DNA of 64,000 nucleotides from assembly GCF_030272615.1 (NCBI RefSeq), contig NC_081405.1, positions 25,750,272 to 25,814,271 on the forward strand, written 5' to 3'. Below are positions 47,014-58,596 of the stretch, in pieces. The notes beneath the pieces are model-generated. The model saw only the letters and a list, made by a program, of their open reading frames with translations. It did not search any database and was not told where the DNA came from. The DNA is from Cryptomeria japonica. Taxonomy: Eukaryota > Streptophyta > Pinopsida > Cupressales > Cupressaceae. The position numbers and the translations under genes were made by a program. The number at the start of each line of letters is the position of its first letter. The stretch's first letter is position 1.

Positions 47014-48145
47014 GAATGATAATCATTTTTACAATTATCATAGAAACAAAGGACATGAAACCAATGATTGTCAAAGATTGAAGCATCTTATTCAAGATTT
47101 AATTGATAATGGAACTATCAAAGTGGATGGTTATAAGACAAATGAATCACATCTAGCATTCAAAACTCCACTTCCAAACTATGAAAAAGGTGAACAATCC
47201 AAACCAAAAGATGACAAAAGAAAAGCTAAAGTAAACTACACTTACACATATGATGATGTGGTAAATGTCATCATTGTCAAAGACAATGCACCTTCAGAAC
47301 CAATCAACATTATTACAAGAAGAAAAGAGAAGGTTACATTTTTAGGTATAACAAATGAATCAACATCCACTTCAAGACAATATAACTTAGTAGAAAAATT
47401 GCAAAAGATACCCCCTCAAATACCAATTCTGGAGCTCCTAAAAGTTTCACCTATTCATAAGGAAATATTGGAAAAATATCTAATGGAAACAATTGTTTCA
47501 AAAGACCTGGATGTGGATCAATTCCAAAACATGGTGGGGCACCTCATAACCCCACATTGCTTATCCTTTTCTATAAATGATGACACATCCTTGGAATACC
47601 CTTGCAATGCTCCCTTACATGTTGAAGTCACCATTCATAAAACCTGTGTCAAACACGTACTCATAGATGGTGGAGCTAGCTTAAACATTTGTGCATTAAG
47701 TTTAATAAAGGCTTTGGGATATTCAAAAAATGTAGTAGATCCAAAGAAGAAAATAAATATCAAGGCTTATGATGAAGAAGAGCGTTCTTCTAAAGGGACT
47801 ATGGTGTTGCCAATCAAAATAGGTCCTATGGAAAGATATACATTGTGCTAGGTTTTGGACTTGAATTTATCTTATAACATTCTTCTAGGAAGACCATGGA
47901 TTCATGACATGCAAGCAGTTCCTTCCACCTATCATCAGTGTGTTAAATTTCCTCATAATGGACAGGAAATCACTATAGCAGCAGGATCCAGTCAATATTG
48001 CAATAATATGAAACTAGCACAAGATGCAAGAGTGTTGTTCAATCTCAAATCAACAAATTGGAAAATGTTCTAAGGTAATTCCAACTCCTATCTTCAAACT
48101 CTCCAATTGATTTGGACAAATTATGGAGTGAACCAATTAGGTTGC
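47014..48145 (+). pseudogene. E2: gypsy gag C-terminus and protease, continuation of 29880-30168
   Basis: Resumes the gag exactly where Tat inserted: WWN at 30168 joins NDNHFYNYHRNKGHETNDC here. It continues LKHLIQDLIDNGTIKVDG, then a linker and the protease (VLIDGGASLNICALSLIKALG, IKAYDEEERSSKGTM, stop at 47849, [22 protein letters not shown]). It is collinear with the E1 protein, so E2 and E1 belong to one family. The frame fades after 48073 and the copia B LTR starts at 48146, so nothing is left of a possible RT. Confidence 0.85.
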
Positions 48146-49534
48146 TGATGATCATATGCTGAAACAATAAGGATTCGGTCAACTACTGAGAGGGGGGGGA
48201 GTGAATCAGTAGATGGAAAACAAACTAAAATTTCACCAAACTTAATCCCAACTCAGAAACAAATTTCTAAACTAAACTGGTTTAGACACTGTATCCAAAA
48301 CTGCAACTGCACTGTCAAACTTTATTGGTTGACCAAAATTTCAAAGATACAATTTGACGGATCTGAAACTCACATACGATTTAACCAAAACATTAAAACA
48401 CTTTACTAACATCAGTAATAGCTCATTTCAGATCACTTTCAGTCATCTAAACATATCTAAGTGGCTTTACCAGTTAATCATATCAGCCATATCAAAACAT
48501 ATCCACATAATCATTCACCACTTGACACAATGATTTTTCACATGGAAACCCAAATGGGAAAAACCACGGTGGGGATGAATACCCACAAGTATTTTGAACT
48601 CTTCTAAAGTTTGCCCTGTTAGGAGCCAAGCCTTGTTAGAAGCTTATATAATAATGTCTTGTTAAGAACAGATCTGGTTAGGGACCACCCAATTAAGCAA
48701 TTGACTAAAATACCCTATTAGGAGTAACCTCGTTAAAGGATTTAAAATCCAACCTAATGGATCACTTGGTCAGAGGATTTAGACAACACCAAGCCTATTA
48801 AAGCTTACTCGGTTAAGGGATTTAACTTTTGTAATGGTTAGAGAACAACAGGGTCTTTGTTGATTTGGTAATAGCACTGCTCTACTGAATCAGATCCTTT
48901 TCTGCTCCTATCTACCTTTAAAACATTTTGCACACACTCTTGGTTTGGCAACAATCACACTACCATACTTAACCAAATTTCCAACACAATTAAAAACAAC
49001 TAAATACAATAGGTCGGTAACACATCACAAAACCTACAAGTCTCATAGAGATTACAAACATATTGGTTCAATCATAACCATTGGATTACATAGCAATCAA
49101 CTACACATTATTATAGACAATTTCAACCACTCTTGGATCACTGTACATTGGATCTTAGCTCATCATGCATTTTCCACTTCATGCTATGCATTTTCTCATT
49201 CCCAAGATAAACGGTTATCTTCATGCACCAAAACCACTTTGAAACTCATCATGTGCATTATGCATACATGGCATTTTCATCTATGATCATCATTTGGTCA
49301 TAGATCATCACAACTGATTAACCAAGCTCCATCGGTTAGGGTTGTGCTTATCAATTGGTTAGGGTTACTGGTTGATCACTCTGCATGAAATACCAATACC
49401 GGTTTCCATCACTGCTTTACTACCGATTGCATTACTGCATCACTACCGATTGCAATACAACTCCATTACTGGTTACTATTGACATCAATGACAACACTAT
49501 ACTTCATCAATGCAATCTTCATGCAATGCCAATA
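48146..49534 (-). repeat. Copia B 3' LTR
   Basis: About 1389 bp. It starts TGATGATCATATGC on the plus strand, has the poly-G (GAGAGGGGGGGG) and GTGGGGATGAATACCCAC block of the copia A LTR, and ends AATGCCAATA (CA decayed to TA). The adjoining minus-strand CCAAAGGGGGAGAT is the polypurine tract. The start is set by similarity to copia A; the partner LTR is absent. Confidence 0.7.
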
Positions 49535-49865
49535 ATCTCCCCCTTTGGAATTGATGGCAATACAAATATCAATACCCTTTGATTGTGATGATTGAGAGTA
49601 ATGCACACACACAGGTATAGGAATCCTTGTTTTCATTTTTCCATGTACTCTCCTTCAACGATATCTTCATGTCTTCAACTGGTAACTGGCTATCAATCAT
49701 ATACAGTTCTTCTCCCCGTTTGATAACAATGCCAAAGTGAAGGTTAACCATTCCATGCTTCATTGATCTACAACTAGTTGCTTCCCCTATGGAGTAGCTC
49801 CACTGTACACCAATCCTACTTCAAGATTTTCAATAAGCTCTGGGATTGATGTCTTCCACATCTTC

Positions 49866-50712
49866 TTAATTGACTTCATGTAGGGGTAAAATCCCTAGCT
49901 TACCTCTAAGATACTCAAAAGTAGCCTTAGGTAGAGGTTTAGTAAAGATATATGCTAGTTGTTCTTTCGTAGATACATGCTCCAGTGACAAATCTTTACT
50001 TTGCACTTTCTCTCTCAAGAAATGATACTTCAGCTTAATATGATTTGTCCTAGCATGCAAAATTGGGTTCTCAGTCATGTTTATTGCACTAGTGTTATCA
50101 TAGAAAATCCTTACCATTTCTGAAATATTCAACTTGAAACCTTCCAAAATGTGCTTCATCCAGATTGCTTGGGTACAATTCATATACGCTATGACATATT
50201 CGGCTTCTACTATTAATTATGAGATACAAATTTGTTTCTTGCTGCTCCAAGATACTAGTCTTCCTCCAAGAAAGAATGCTCCTTCAGTTGTACTCTTCTT
50301 GTCATCAACATTGCCTACCCAGTTTGCATTTGTATAGATTTTTAAATCAAAGTCTCCTACATATGGATACCATAATTCATAATCAGTTGTACCTTTCAGA
50401 TACCTAAAAATTATTTTGGTTGCTACCATGTGTGTCTCCTTTAGGCTTTTTTGAAATATGGCAACCAATCCTATTGAATGAGCAATGTATGGTCTGTTGT
50501 GGATAACATGATGTAGTTTACCCATCATTGACCTATACTCTTTTTCATCCACTGATGCAGAATCATCCTCCTTAGACAATTTACAACTTGTAACCATTGG
50601 TGTTCTAATTGGTTTACACTCTCCCATTCCAAAAGTCTTCAATACTTCTTTCACATATTTTGACTGTGTGATGAAAATACCATTCTTTATCTGTTGGATT
50701 TGCAGACCTATG
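49866..50712 (-). pseudogene. Copia B RT C-terminal part and RNase H
   Basis: GLQIQQIKNGIFITQSKYVKE, CKLSKEDDSASVDEKEYRSM, ANWVGNVDDKKSTTEGAFF, SWSSKKQICIS, a stop near 50216, MNCTQAIWMKHILEGFK, DNTSAINMTENPILHART and IFTKPLPKATFEYLRGKLG, ending HEVN and a stop at 49866. It is the direct continuation of 58597-59021. Copia B keeps TGG and CAG where copia A has TAG. Confidence 0.9.
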
Positions 50713-51992
50713 TGTAAAGCGGAAAAATCGAACCCTAGTTGCTCTCCCCTCTCCCAACTCCAAGGAGAGAGAAGGGAGGTCACTAGGGTTGATGGTTTTC
50801 ACTTAGGAGAGACTTTACATTCAAAAGAGGGGTTGAAACCCACAAGATCCAATCCCACACAAGGCAAGATTGGATTCTAAATGAGTTTCAAGGGTTAAGA
50901 CAGCAAGGCTACCCTCTTTTGTAAAGAATGTAGATAGAATGACTAAGCTAGGAATACATAGAAAGTGAGAAAGATTCACTTATAAACTGAGATAGGGATA
51001 TGATATGAAGCTGCGGACCTGGAATTAGCAGTAAAATGTCAAGATGGCGCTGTCCTGTAAATTTGAGCAAAAGTTGACAGGACGATGGCGCTCGGCGTGC
51101 ACACGGTCCTCCAAAAAATCCGCGAAACGAAGGGGGATCTGTTCATCTCTGCACAAGGATTCCAGATCTTCAATTTCAGCCGCGTACCTGCAACCTACAC
51201 ATAGAAAAGCGAAGACGATTGGGGGGTTAGGGATTAGGGGTTTGCCCTTAGGTCAAACCCCGGTTTTGGAATTAACCAAGAAATGAGAAATGCTGTAAAT
51301 GTAAATGACTGTAATGTAAAACAAGTACTAGTACCTTGTTGTAAGGATGTTTGTATCCTTATATGCGAAGGTATAGATGTTGTTGTTTGTTGTATGTTGT
51401 ATGTTGTAGCATGTGATCTCCTCTTCAATGGTTGAATCCTTGTCTTGAATGCAACAATTAGCCTTGAATGGAGACTTAGAATGATCAATTGCTTGAAGGA
51501 ATGTTTGAATGCTTGAATGCTTGAATGCTTAAATGTTTGAGTATCGTTTCCATGTCTTGTACACATATGTCCCTCCTCCTCAAATGGGAGAGGAAATGTA
51601 GTTTTTATACTTGCCAATTAGGGTTAAAAGACTGATTTTACCTACCTTAGGCCAACCAAGAAATGTTATTTTCCAAATTGCAAACAAAAAGGCTTGAAGT
51701 CCCATAGGAGACCGGGCCCAAAATAGGGCCAGGGACCAGGGCGCTGGGCGCCATGGTCCTGGGGGACCAGGGCGCTGGGTGCCCTAGTCCTGAAGGACCA
51801 GGGTGCTGGGCTCTTTCGTCCCACCTCCCGGGACAGCAGGGTGCAAGGAGGATCAGGCCAGGGTGCTGAAAAATGTAGTTTTTGATGTCATGAACAAGTT
51901 TCGGGGTCTCCATTCAGGTTCAGTGTTGCGTCGCCATCATGAAGACCCAAATGTGGTCAAAATTGCAAGTGTCGCAATTTTAGGATGCTACA
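50713..51992 (-). repeat. E5 3' LTR (left copy)
   Basis: Contains three GC-rich palindromic units (51733-51850, GGACCAGGGCGCTGGGCGCC type) upstream, in LTR sense, of a TATA box (GTATAAAAAC, minus, 51601-51610). It also has a GGTGCACACGGTCC-type motif used once per LTR (about 51078-51110). Confidence 0.93.
51601..51610 (-). promoter_or_regulatory. TATA box of the E5 LTR
   Basis: GTATAAAAAC on the minus strand, conserved in the other LTR near 58200-58209, downstream of the GC-palindrome units. Confidence 0.55.
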
Positions 51993-52731
51993 TTTAGCCC
52001 CCACTTTAGCGGGAGTATAAGCGTACGCTTCATACTTCCGGTAAAGTATGAGGAAACAACATTGAAAAACTTTCACCACATCAAGGAGGCAAGATACACC
52101 AAGCCCCCAGTGGACTAAGGATCTTACGACTTCGATTGACAAAGTAAAAGGGAAGATCACGAGGGAGAACCATGACTGTCAGTAGTAAGGTTCCCTCACT
52201 ATGAGTCATGCAAGAAAGATATCGAAAATCTTCAAGGCAAAATTTGTCAAGAAATTTTCAAGTATCTTGAAAAGATATGAACGGGATGTATGCCCCCCTA
52301 CGTTAAAGCGATCGCATACGCCTCACCGGGGGTGATTGCTTTAAGGTAGTGATACATATAAGAAATGAGAAAGGAGCACGTTATCGCAAGGATTTAGCCC
52401 CCAAGTGTGAGATAAGCCCAAGGATAATAGACACAAAACACAAAGCACAAGGTGACTTCGCTTTCCTCGGGGTCAGTATGCTGTATGATAATTCATGTAT
52501 ATCATATGTATGTATGCATAATTGTTCTTCATTCCCCAATCAAGGAAGGTCACCTAGAAGAAGGGAACACATGTGTCTTTTGAGTCAACATGAGAGAGAT
52601 CGAGAGATCTCAATGTTTTGCATCGTCCTCAAGTAGACAACACTAAGGACAACAAATAGAAGAATGAGAATAACATATAGAAGAAGTAACAAAAGAAATA
52701 GAGGAGGAGAGAATCTGCTATGCTAATGAAA
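51993..52731 (-). other. E5 3' non-coding region and polypurine tract
   Basis: CTCCCGCTAAAGTGGGGGCTAAA precedes the LTR on the minus strand. A second similar purine-rich stretch with CCCCCTACGTTAAAGCG lies at 52290-52310. No gene. Confidence 0.6.
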
Positions 52732-54264
52732 CTAGTCTAGCACATCATCTACCCCCCGATCTTGCTGATCAATGTTTCGGGAAGGTAGGGAACATGCTAG
52801 AGGAGGAACATCCAACACAGCAGACGGAGCTATCACAAGATCCAAACAAGGGCTATGTTCATGTTCCGAGCCACGTTGTTCTTGTCTAGGAGCTAGGATA
52901 AGTGCTTTAGAAAATTCATTAGATAAATGGTTATCAATATCAACAAGTTCATATTCACTATCAGAAGCAAGAGAAGTAACATTTTCATCTATATCATCAT
53001 CAAGATTTATAAAAATAGGGTCTTTAACTCGCACAGGATCAAGACCATCATGCATCTTATGTTTAGGAGATTTTGGCTCAATCATCAGCTGAGGAGAAAA
53101 TGGAATAATGCTAGTTGAAGGTGTTTTTGGGGATTGCAAAGTTTGAGAAGCAGCTTCCTGAGCTCTAAGACAACGCTTTCGTCGATGTTCACGTGCAGAA
53201 TGATTTCGTCTACTCTTAGTAGGAAGTTGCAAAGATTGAGGAGGAGGAATGTTCTCATCCTTATCACTTGGGTGTTAAGGTTGTGGTCTCTTAGGCTGAA
53301 CAATAGGAGAAGAGGAAGGTCTCTTCTCTCCATAAGAGGAAGGAGGAGGAACTGCTCCATATAAGGGAGGAATATTTGGTTTTGGAAGGAGACCAAGTCC
53401 ATCATGACGAGGAGGGATAGGTCTACTTTTGGGAAGTTTATTAGATATAGGCATAGTCACATCCATGGGTAAGGAATCTTCTTGAGGAAAGACATTAGTT
53501 TTATCTTTCAAAGGAAGAACTTCCTTCTCAAGAATGATAGGAATGTCAAGTTTGGGTGTTCTAGGTTCACTTAGAGATAGGATCATATCTTTTTTCCACT
53601 TTTGATAAGATTTGAAAAGATGATCACTTCGCGGAGGAAGAGATTGGAATTGTTTAGGGCAAAAGTAATCAATAGGAACGCTAGAAGTTCTTTCAGCTGG
53701 TTTAAAGAGACTATGATTGACAGTAACAACTTCACCATTATGGGATAATTTCAAACACTTGTGAATAGGAGAAGCAATATCTTTCATGGAAGATAGCCAA
53801 GGATAGCCAAGCTTCACACAAAATTGTTCGGAAGATGGAATAATAGCAAAGTTCACATCAAGGGATTTGTTATGAACTTCAATAGGTAATGTAATAAAAC
53901 CAATTGCAGGAGAAGAAAATGCATCAAATAATTTCACAACCACATCTGTTTCATCATAGATTACTTGATTCAATTGCAAAGTAAAAAGAAATTCTTCAGT
54001 AATGATATTAACCATACAAGAAGCATCAATAAGCACTCCACGACAAGGTGTATTTTTGACTTTTGCAACTATATATAAAGGACCATTAGGTGCCCTGATA
54101 GTTTCACTAGAATCAAAGGTGATGGAAAGTTCTTTAGGGATTTTCTGCTACTCTACAAAGTTAATCACATTTGGAGTCATAGACACAAGATCATCAGGTG
54201 AGACAGAGGAATCAGTAGAATCAATTGCATTAGAGGTATGAGAAGGTAATGGATCAGTAAAAAT
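52732..54264 (-). pseudogene. E5 protease-like ORF with basic C-terminal extension
   Basis: From 54264 leftward decayed sequence leads to 53275-54036. This contains a retropepsin-like start MLIDASCMVNIITEEF (Asp kept, the following Thr/Ser-Gly replaced by Ala-Ser) and LPIEVHNKSLDVNF, and later LGYPWLSSMKDIASPIH in the usual LGRPW position. A Pro-rich tail follows. After a TAA near 53275 the same frame continues (52732-53232) with a strongly basic stretch (SAREHRRKRCLRAQ) and an acidic stretch (INLDDDIDENV). The protease is probably inactive. The tail matches nothing I know. Confidence 0.65.
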
Positions 54265-56145
54265 CTAAAGATTTTGGTTAGGAGGAGCTACAGATGTATT
54301 GCCTTTATCATTCACTCCAGAAACAGAGATAGTATTACTATCAATCAAATCTTGAATTTTACCCTTTAAAGCAAAACATTTTTCAGTATCATGCCCAGGT
54401 TGACGATGAAATTGACAAAAAGATTTGTTATCAAAATAAGGTGAATTTATCTTTGCAGGATCAATTTGCCTTATAGGAGGAAGAGTAAGCACATTTTGTT
54501 CTAATAACTTATTCATAATACTATGCAATGATTCATTCAAAGGAGTAAACTTTCTTTCTTTCTTGAAAAACTTAGAAATAGGAGACACACCTGATGCTGC
54601 ATTCACATTGTTGTTGATGATGTTTTCATTAAATTTAATGGATTCCCTGTTCGGTTTAAACTTCCCAAATGGTTGTTGACTACTATCACCCTTATCACTC
54701 AGAGCCATAGGATGTGATTGTTCCATTTGACTCACAGTCAGTTGATAATTGTGAAGAGTTGCGCACAACTGTTGGAAAGAAGTAAACTCAGAAAACAGGA
54801 GTTTGTCTCGAATATCTTTTTGTAAATTAGAAATAAAGATTCTTTGAATATCATTGTCAGGCACTAGAAAGGAAATTTGAGCATACAAATGCTTATATCT
54901 ACCAATGAAATCAGTCACTTTTTCTTTAACACCTTGTTTACAATGCATTAAATCAATCAAAGTAACTTTAGGACTTATATTGTTTTGAAATTGTTGAATG
55001 AAAGCATTTGCAAGTTGTTCGAAAGAAGTAATAGAATAGGAAGGCAACGAGCAATACCATTGTAGGGCTTTGTCTCTTAATGTTCTAGTAAACAGTTTTG
55101 CAAGCAACCTTTGGTCATAAGCAAAATCAGTACATATTGTTTGAAAAGTCTTAACATGTGTTAGAGGATCACCCTTACCATTATAAAGTTCCAAGTGCGG
55201 AATTTCAACATGTTTAGGGGGGATAGCTCGAACAATGTCAAGAGAAAGTGGGCTCACAACATCAAATGTGGGCACACTAAACTTAGATTGGTTCATAGAG
55301 GCAATTTGTTGCTGTAAAGAAGAGACAGTTTGTGCAAGATTGTTAATGGTCACTTCAGTCGAAGAGTTCATATTAGACGTGTTAGATTGTGATGGAGGTG
55401 TTATGTTATTGAAAGAAGGTAGAGAGTAAGGTGGCAGGACACTATGATAGTTAGTCATAGGAGATGATTGGACAGGAGGAACACTACAAGGAGGAATGGA
55501 AAATGAATTACCCCCTTGTGTCATGTTCATTTGTGGTGATATAATAGGAACACTCATTGAAGGAATGAATGAAGAAGTTGGATTGAATGAAGGAAGAGGG
55601 TTAATTGAAGAAGAAGGATTGCCCCCATGATTAGTGATCATGGGAGGAATGTCTTGTATTGAAGTAGTCATTATGTTTGATGTAAAAGTAGGTATACTAG
55701 CAATAGGAGTCGTCAAAGGAATAGAATGATTAACTTGAATAGGAGGTTGTGTATAACCTAAGGTTTCGGCACAACTCTTCATAGGCATCACATTTGAATC
55801 CACAATGTGTGCAATAGCACGCAAAATATCAATTCCATTCTTATCACTTTGAAGCATACGTTTTAGACCCTCAATTAAAGGAAGAGCTTGACTATCAGGG
55901 TATTCTCGAGACATCCACTGTCGAAAATCGTCAAATTGGTTATCCAATTTTGAAAGTTGTTCTACAGAAACCTCATGGAGAGCTTCTTCATCATTAAGAG
56001 GATTAGAGGAATTACCCATGTCCTCGTTAAAAAGACCATTCAAATTAGGTTCCATCTCCTTAGTAATTAAACCTTGGAAGGACTTAATTCTAAGGCTTCG
56101 TCTAACGGGAATAGTGTAAGTAGGACTTATTTTTGTAAAACTCAT
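54265..56145 (-). CDS. gag: E5 gag, intact 626-residue frame
   Basis: One of the longest open frames in the window. N-terminus MSFTKISPTYTIPVRRSLRIK; residues 20-140 acidic and helical. Residues 150-280 are low-complexity Pro/Ser/Thr/Asn. The gag core runs about 300-470 (HLELYNGKGDPLTHVKTF, DKALQWYCSLPSYSITSFEQL, FIQQFQNNISPK, FIGRYKHLYAQISFL). A zinc-knuckle-like FCQFHRQPGHDTEKC and KIQDLIDSNTISVSG lie near the C-terminus. Start by first Met after the leader. The frame closes before the protease-like ORF. The lack of stops fits a young element. Confidence 0.9.
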   Translation of the reverse strand: MSFTKISPTYTIPVRRSLRIKSFQGLITKEMEPNLNGLFNEDMGNSSNPLNDEEALHEVSVEQLSKLDNQFDDFRQWMSREYPDSQALPLIEGLKRMLQSDKNGIDILRAIAHIVDSNVMPMKSCAETLGYTQPPIQVNHSIPLTTPIASIPTFTSNIMTTSIQDIPPMITNHGGNPSSSINPLPSFNPTSSFIPSMSVPIISPQMNMTQGGNSFSIPPCSVPPVQSSPMTNYHSVLPPYSLPSFNNITPPSQSNTSNMNSSTEVTINNLAQTVSSLQQQIASMNQSKFSVPTFDVVSPLSLDIVRAIPPKHVEIPHLELYNGKGDPLTHVKTFQTICTDFAYDQRLLAKLFTRTLRDKALQWYCSLPSYSITSFEQLANAFIQQFQNNISPKVTLIDLMHCKQGVKEKVTDFIGRYKHLYAQISFLVPDNDIQRIFISNLQKDIRDKLLFSEFTSFQQLCATLHNYQLTVSQMEQSHPMALSDKGDSSQQPFGKFKPNRESIKFNENIINNNVNAASGVSPISKFFKKERKFTPLNESLHSIMNKLLEQNVLTLPPIRQIDPAKINSPYFDNKSFCQFHRQPGHDTEKCFALKGKIQDLIDSNTISVSGVNDKGNTSVAPPNQNL

Positions 56146-57305
56146 GCACTAAAGAAAGAGAGAAGATTTTGAATTTTAGAGGTAGCAAATTTCAATAAAA
56201 TCAGCCAATCTTCTAGATTTAAGCTGTTAAATACAATCAAGACAATCTCCCAAAATTTCGGAAAAAATGTCCGGGACCGTGGCGCTCGGGGTGCACACGG
56301 TCCTCGCAACTTTTTTTGAAATTTGCAGGGATGAAAGTTATGATGATTTTACAGCTAACCTGAAAAAATTGAGTGATTTTACGATCTGTAGATAGGCCAA
56401 ATTAAAGTTGCAATCTCAAAATTGAACCCTACCAAGATTGTCGAAAAATGCAAAATTTGAATTTTGAAAAAGAGAGGGAAACTGAAATTTTGAATTTTAT
56501 GATTTTAGAGGGAATGTTAAGAGCAATGCAAGTTTTGAAATTTAGAAGTTGACTCAATTTCACGCAAAATTCAATTTTGAAAGCGGAAATCAAAGTTGTT
56601 GTAATTAAGCACTTAATTTCAAAAGTCACAAATTGCAAAAATTTGAATAAATCACTGAAATTTCGAATGAATGATAACACACTTTTCAGATTTAGGACTG
56701 TAAGAAACACAATTTTGACACAAATTTCAATTTCAACAATTTTTGAATGATTAGAAGCCTCAATCCAAGCAATCGCTAGACCAACTTTGACTATAATTTT
56801 GAAGGTGTTAGAATTGATAAAATCAGCCAAAATTCTGGATTTTAGCAGAAAAATACAGTAAGATCTAGCTCCCGAAATTTCAGAAAAAATGTCGGGGACG
56901 ATGGCACTCGGGGTGCACACGGTCCTCGCAACTTTTTTCCAAATTTTCAAGGATGAAAGATATTGTGATTTTATTGCGGAATCCAAAGTTACAGCTGATT
57001 TGGAGATGTTTTGATCAGTGAAATTGTCGGACAAAGGTTGAATCAAGAGGGTTTCAAAAATTAGGGTTTTGACACTTAACCACTTAATTTTCAGAATTAA
57101 AGCACAAATATGAATTGATAATTTGTAATAGAAGGGTAGATCTGAAACAAGCATTAACAATTAAACATTTCACAAGTTTAATTACTTAAAAAGAAAATTT
57201 AGGGTTTTTATGCAATTAACCTCTAAAATTTTGCAAAAGATCAAACATGGAAATGTAATCAAGGAATCCAATCTTCAGATCTAACTATGAATAATCAGAA
57301 AGGAT
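56146..57305 (-). other. E5 leader with internal repeat
   Basis: Two imperfect copies about 620 bp apart (around 56200-56340 and 56818-56965) share AAAATCAGCCAA, then GGGGTGCACACGGTCCTCGC, then GGATGAAAG. The same GTGCACACGGTCC motif occurs once in each LTR. The antisense-looking ORF 56429-57160 is hydrophobic and probably accidental. Confidence 0.6.
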
Positions 57306-57327
57306 GTTCACGTCGGGTTCACCAAAA
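57306..57327 (-). other. E5 primer-binding-site candidate
   Basis: TTTTGGTGAACCCGACGTGA on the minus strand directly inside the 5' LTR. Confidence 0.65.
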
Positions 57328-58591
57328 TGTAAAGCGGAAAAATCGAACCCTAGTTGCTCTCCCCTCTTCCAACTCCAAGGAGAGAGAAGGGAGGTCACTA
57401 GGGTTGATGGTTTTCACTTAGGAGAGACTTTACATTCAAAAGAGGGGTTGAAACCCACAAGATCCAATCCCACACAAGGCAAGATTGGATTCTAAATGAG
57501 TTTCAAGGGTTAAGACAGCAAGGCTACCCTCTTTTGTAAAGAATGTAGATAGAATGACTAAGCTAGGAATACATAGAAAGTGAGAAAGATTCGCTTATAA
57601 ACTGAGATAGGGATATGATATGAAGCTGCGGACCTAGAATTAGCAGTAAAATGTCGAGATGGCGCTGTCCTGCAAATTTGAGCAAAAGTTGACGGGACGA
57701 TGGTGCCCGGCGTGCACACGGTCCTCTGAAAAATTCGCGAAACGAAGGGGGATCTGTTCGTCTCTGCACAAGGATTCCAGATCTTCAATTTCAGCCGCGT
57801 ACCTGCAACCTACACACAGAAAAGCGAAAACGATTGGGGGGTTAGGGATTAGGGGTTTGCCCTTAGGTCAAACCCCGGTTTTGGAATTAACCAAGAAATG
57901 AGAAATGCTGTAAATGTAAATGACTGTAATGTAAAACAAGTACTAGTACCTTGTTGTAAGGATGTTTGTATCCTTATATGCGAAGGTATAGATGTTGTTG
58001 TTTGTTGTATGTTGTATGTTGTAGCATGTGATCTCCTCTTCAATGGTTGAATCCTTGTCTTGAATGCAACACTTAGCCTTGAATGGAGACTTAGAATGAT
58101 CAATTGCTTGAAGGAATGTTTGAATGCTTGAATGTTTGAGTATCGTTTCCACGTCTTGTACACATATGTCCCTCCTCCTCAAATGGGAGAGGAAATGTAG
58201 TTTTTATACTTGCCAATTAGGGTTAAAAGACTGATTTTCCTAACCTTAGGCCGACCAAGAAATGTTATTTTCCAAATTGAAAACAAAAAGGCCCGAAGTC
58301 CCATAGGAGACCGGGCCCAAAATAGGGCCAGGGACCAGGGCGCTAGGCGCCATGGTCCTGGGGGACCAGGGCGCTGGGCGCCCTCGTCCTGAAGGACCAG
58401 GGCGCTAGGCGCTCTGGTCCCACCTCCCGGGACAGCAGGGTGCAAGGAGGATCAGGCTAGGGTGCTGAAAAATGCAGTTTTTGATGTCATGAACAAGTTT
58501 TGAGGTCTCTATTCAGGTTCAGTGTTGCGTCACCATCGTGAAGACCCAAATGCGGTCGAAATTGCAAGTGTCGCAATTTTAGGACGCTACA
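57328..58591 (-). repeat. E5 5' LTR (right copy)
   Basis: Matches 50713-51992; GC-palindrome units at about 58334-58445. Confidence 0.93.
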
Positions 58592-58596
58592 CTATG

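Larger units (their letters stand above)
50713..58591 (-). mobile_element. E5: gag-protease-only gypsy element inserted in the copia B RT
   Basis: LTRs 50713-51992 (1280 bp) and 57328-58591 (1264 bp), TGTAAAGCGG...GCTACA. The target-site duplication CTATG is perfect (50708-50712, 58592-58596). On the minus strand: primer site TTTTGGTGAACCCGACGTGAAC, a 1.2-kb leader, gag, a protease-like ORF with a basic C-terminal extension, and polypurine tract AAAGTGGGGGCTAAA. The LTRs are closely alike, with mostly transitions and one indel in a GAATGCTT tandem stretch. No RT, RNase H or integrase. Confidence 0.93.

Noticed and set aside
56429-57160. 243-residue minus-strand ORF in the E5 leader
   Set aside because: Hydrophobic low-complexity translation of AT-rich leader DNA that contains the internal leader repeat; no domain pattern.
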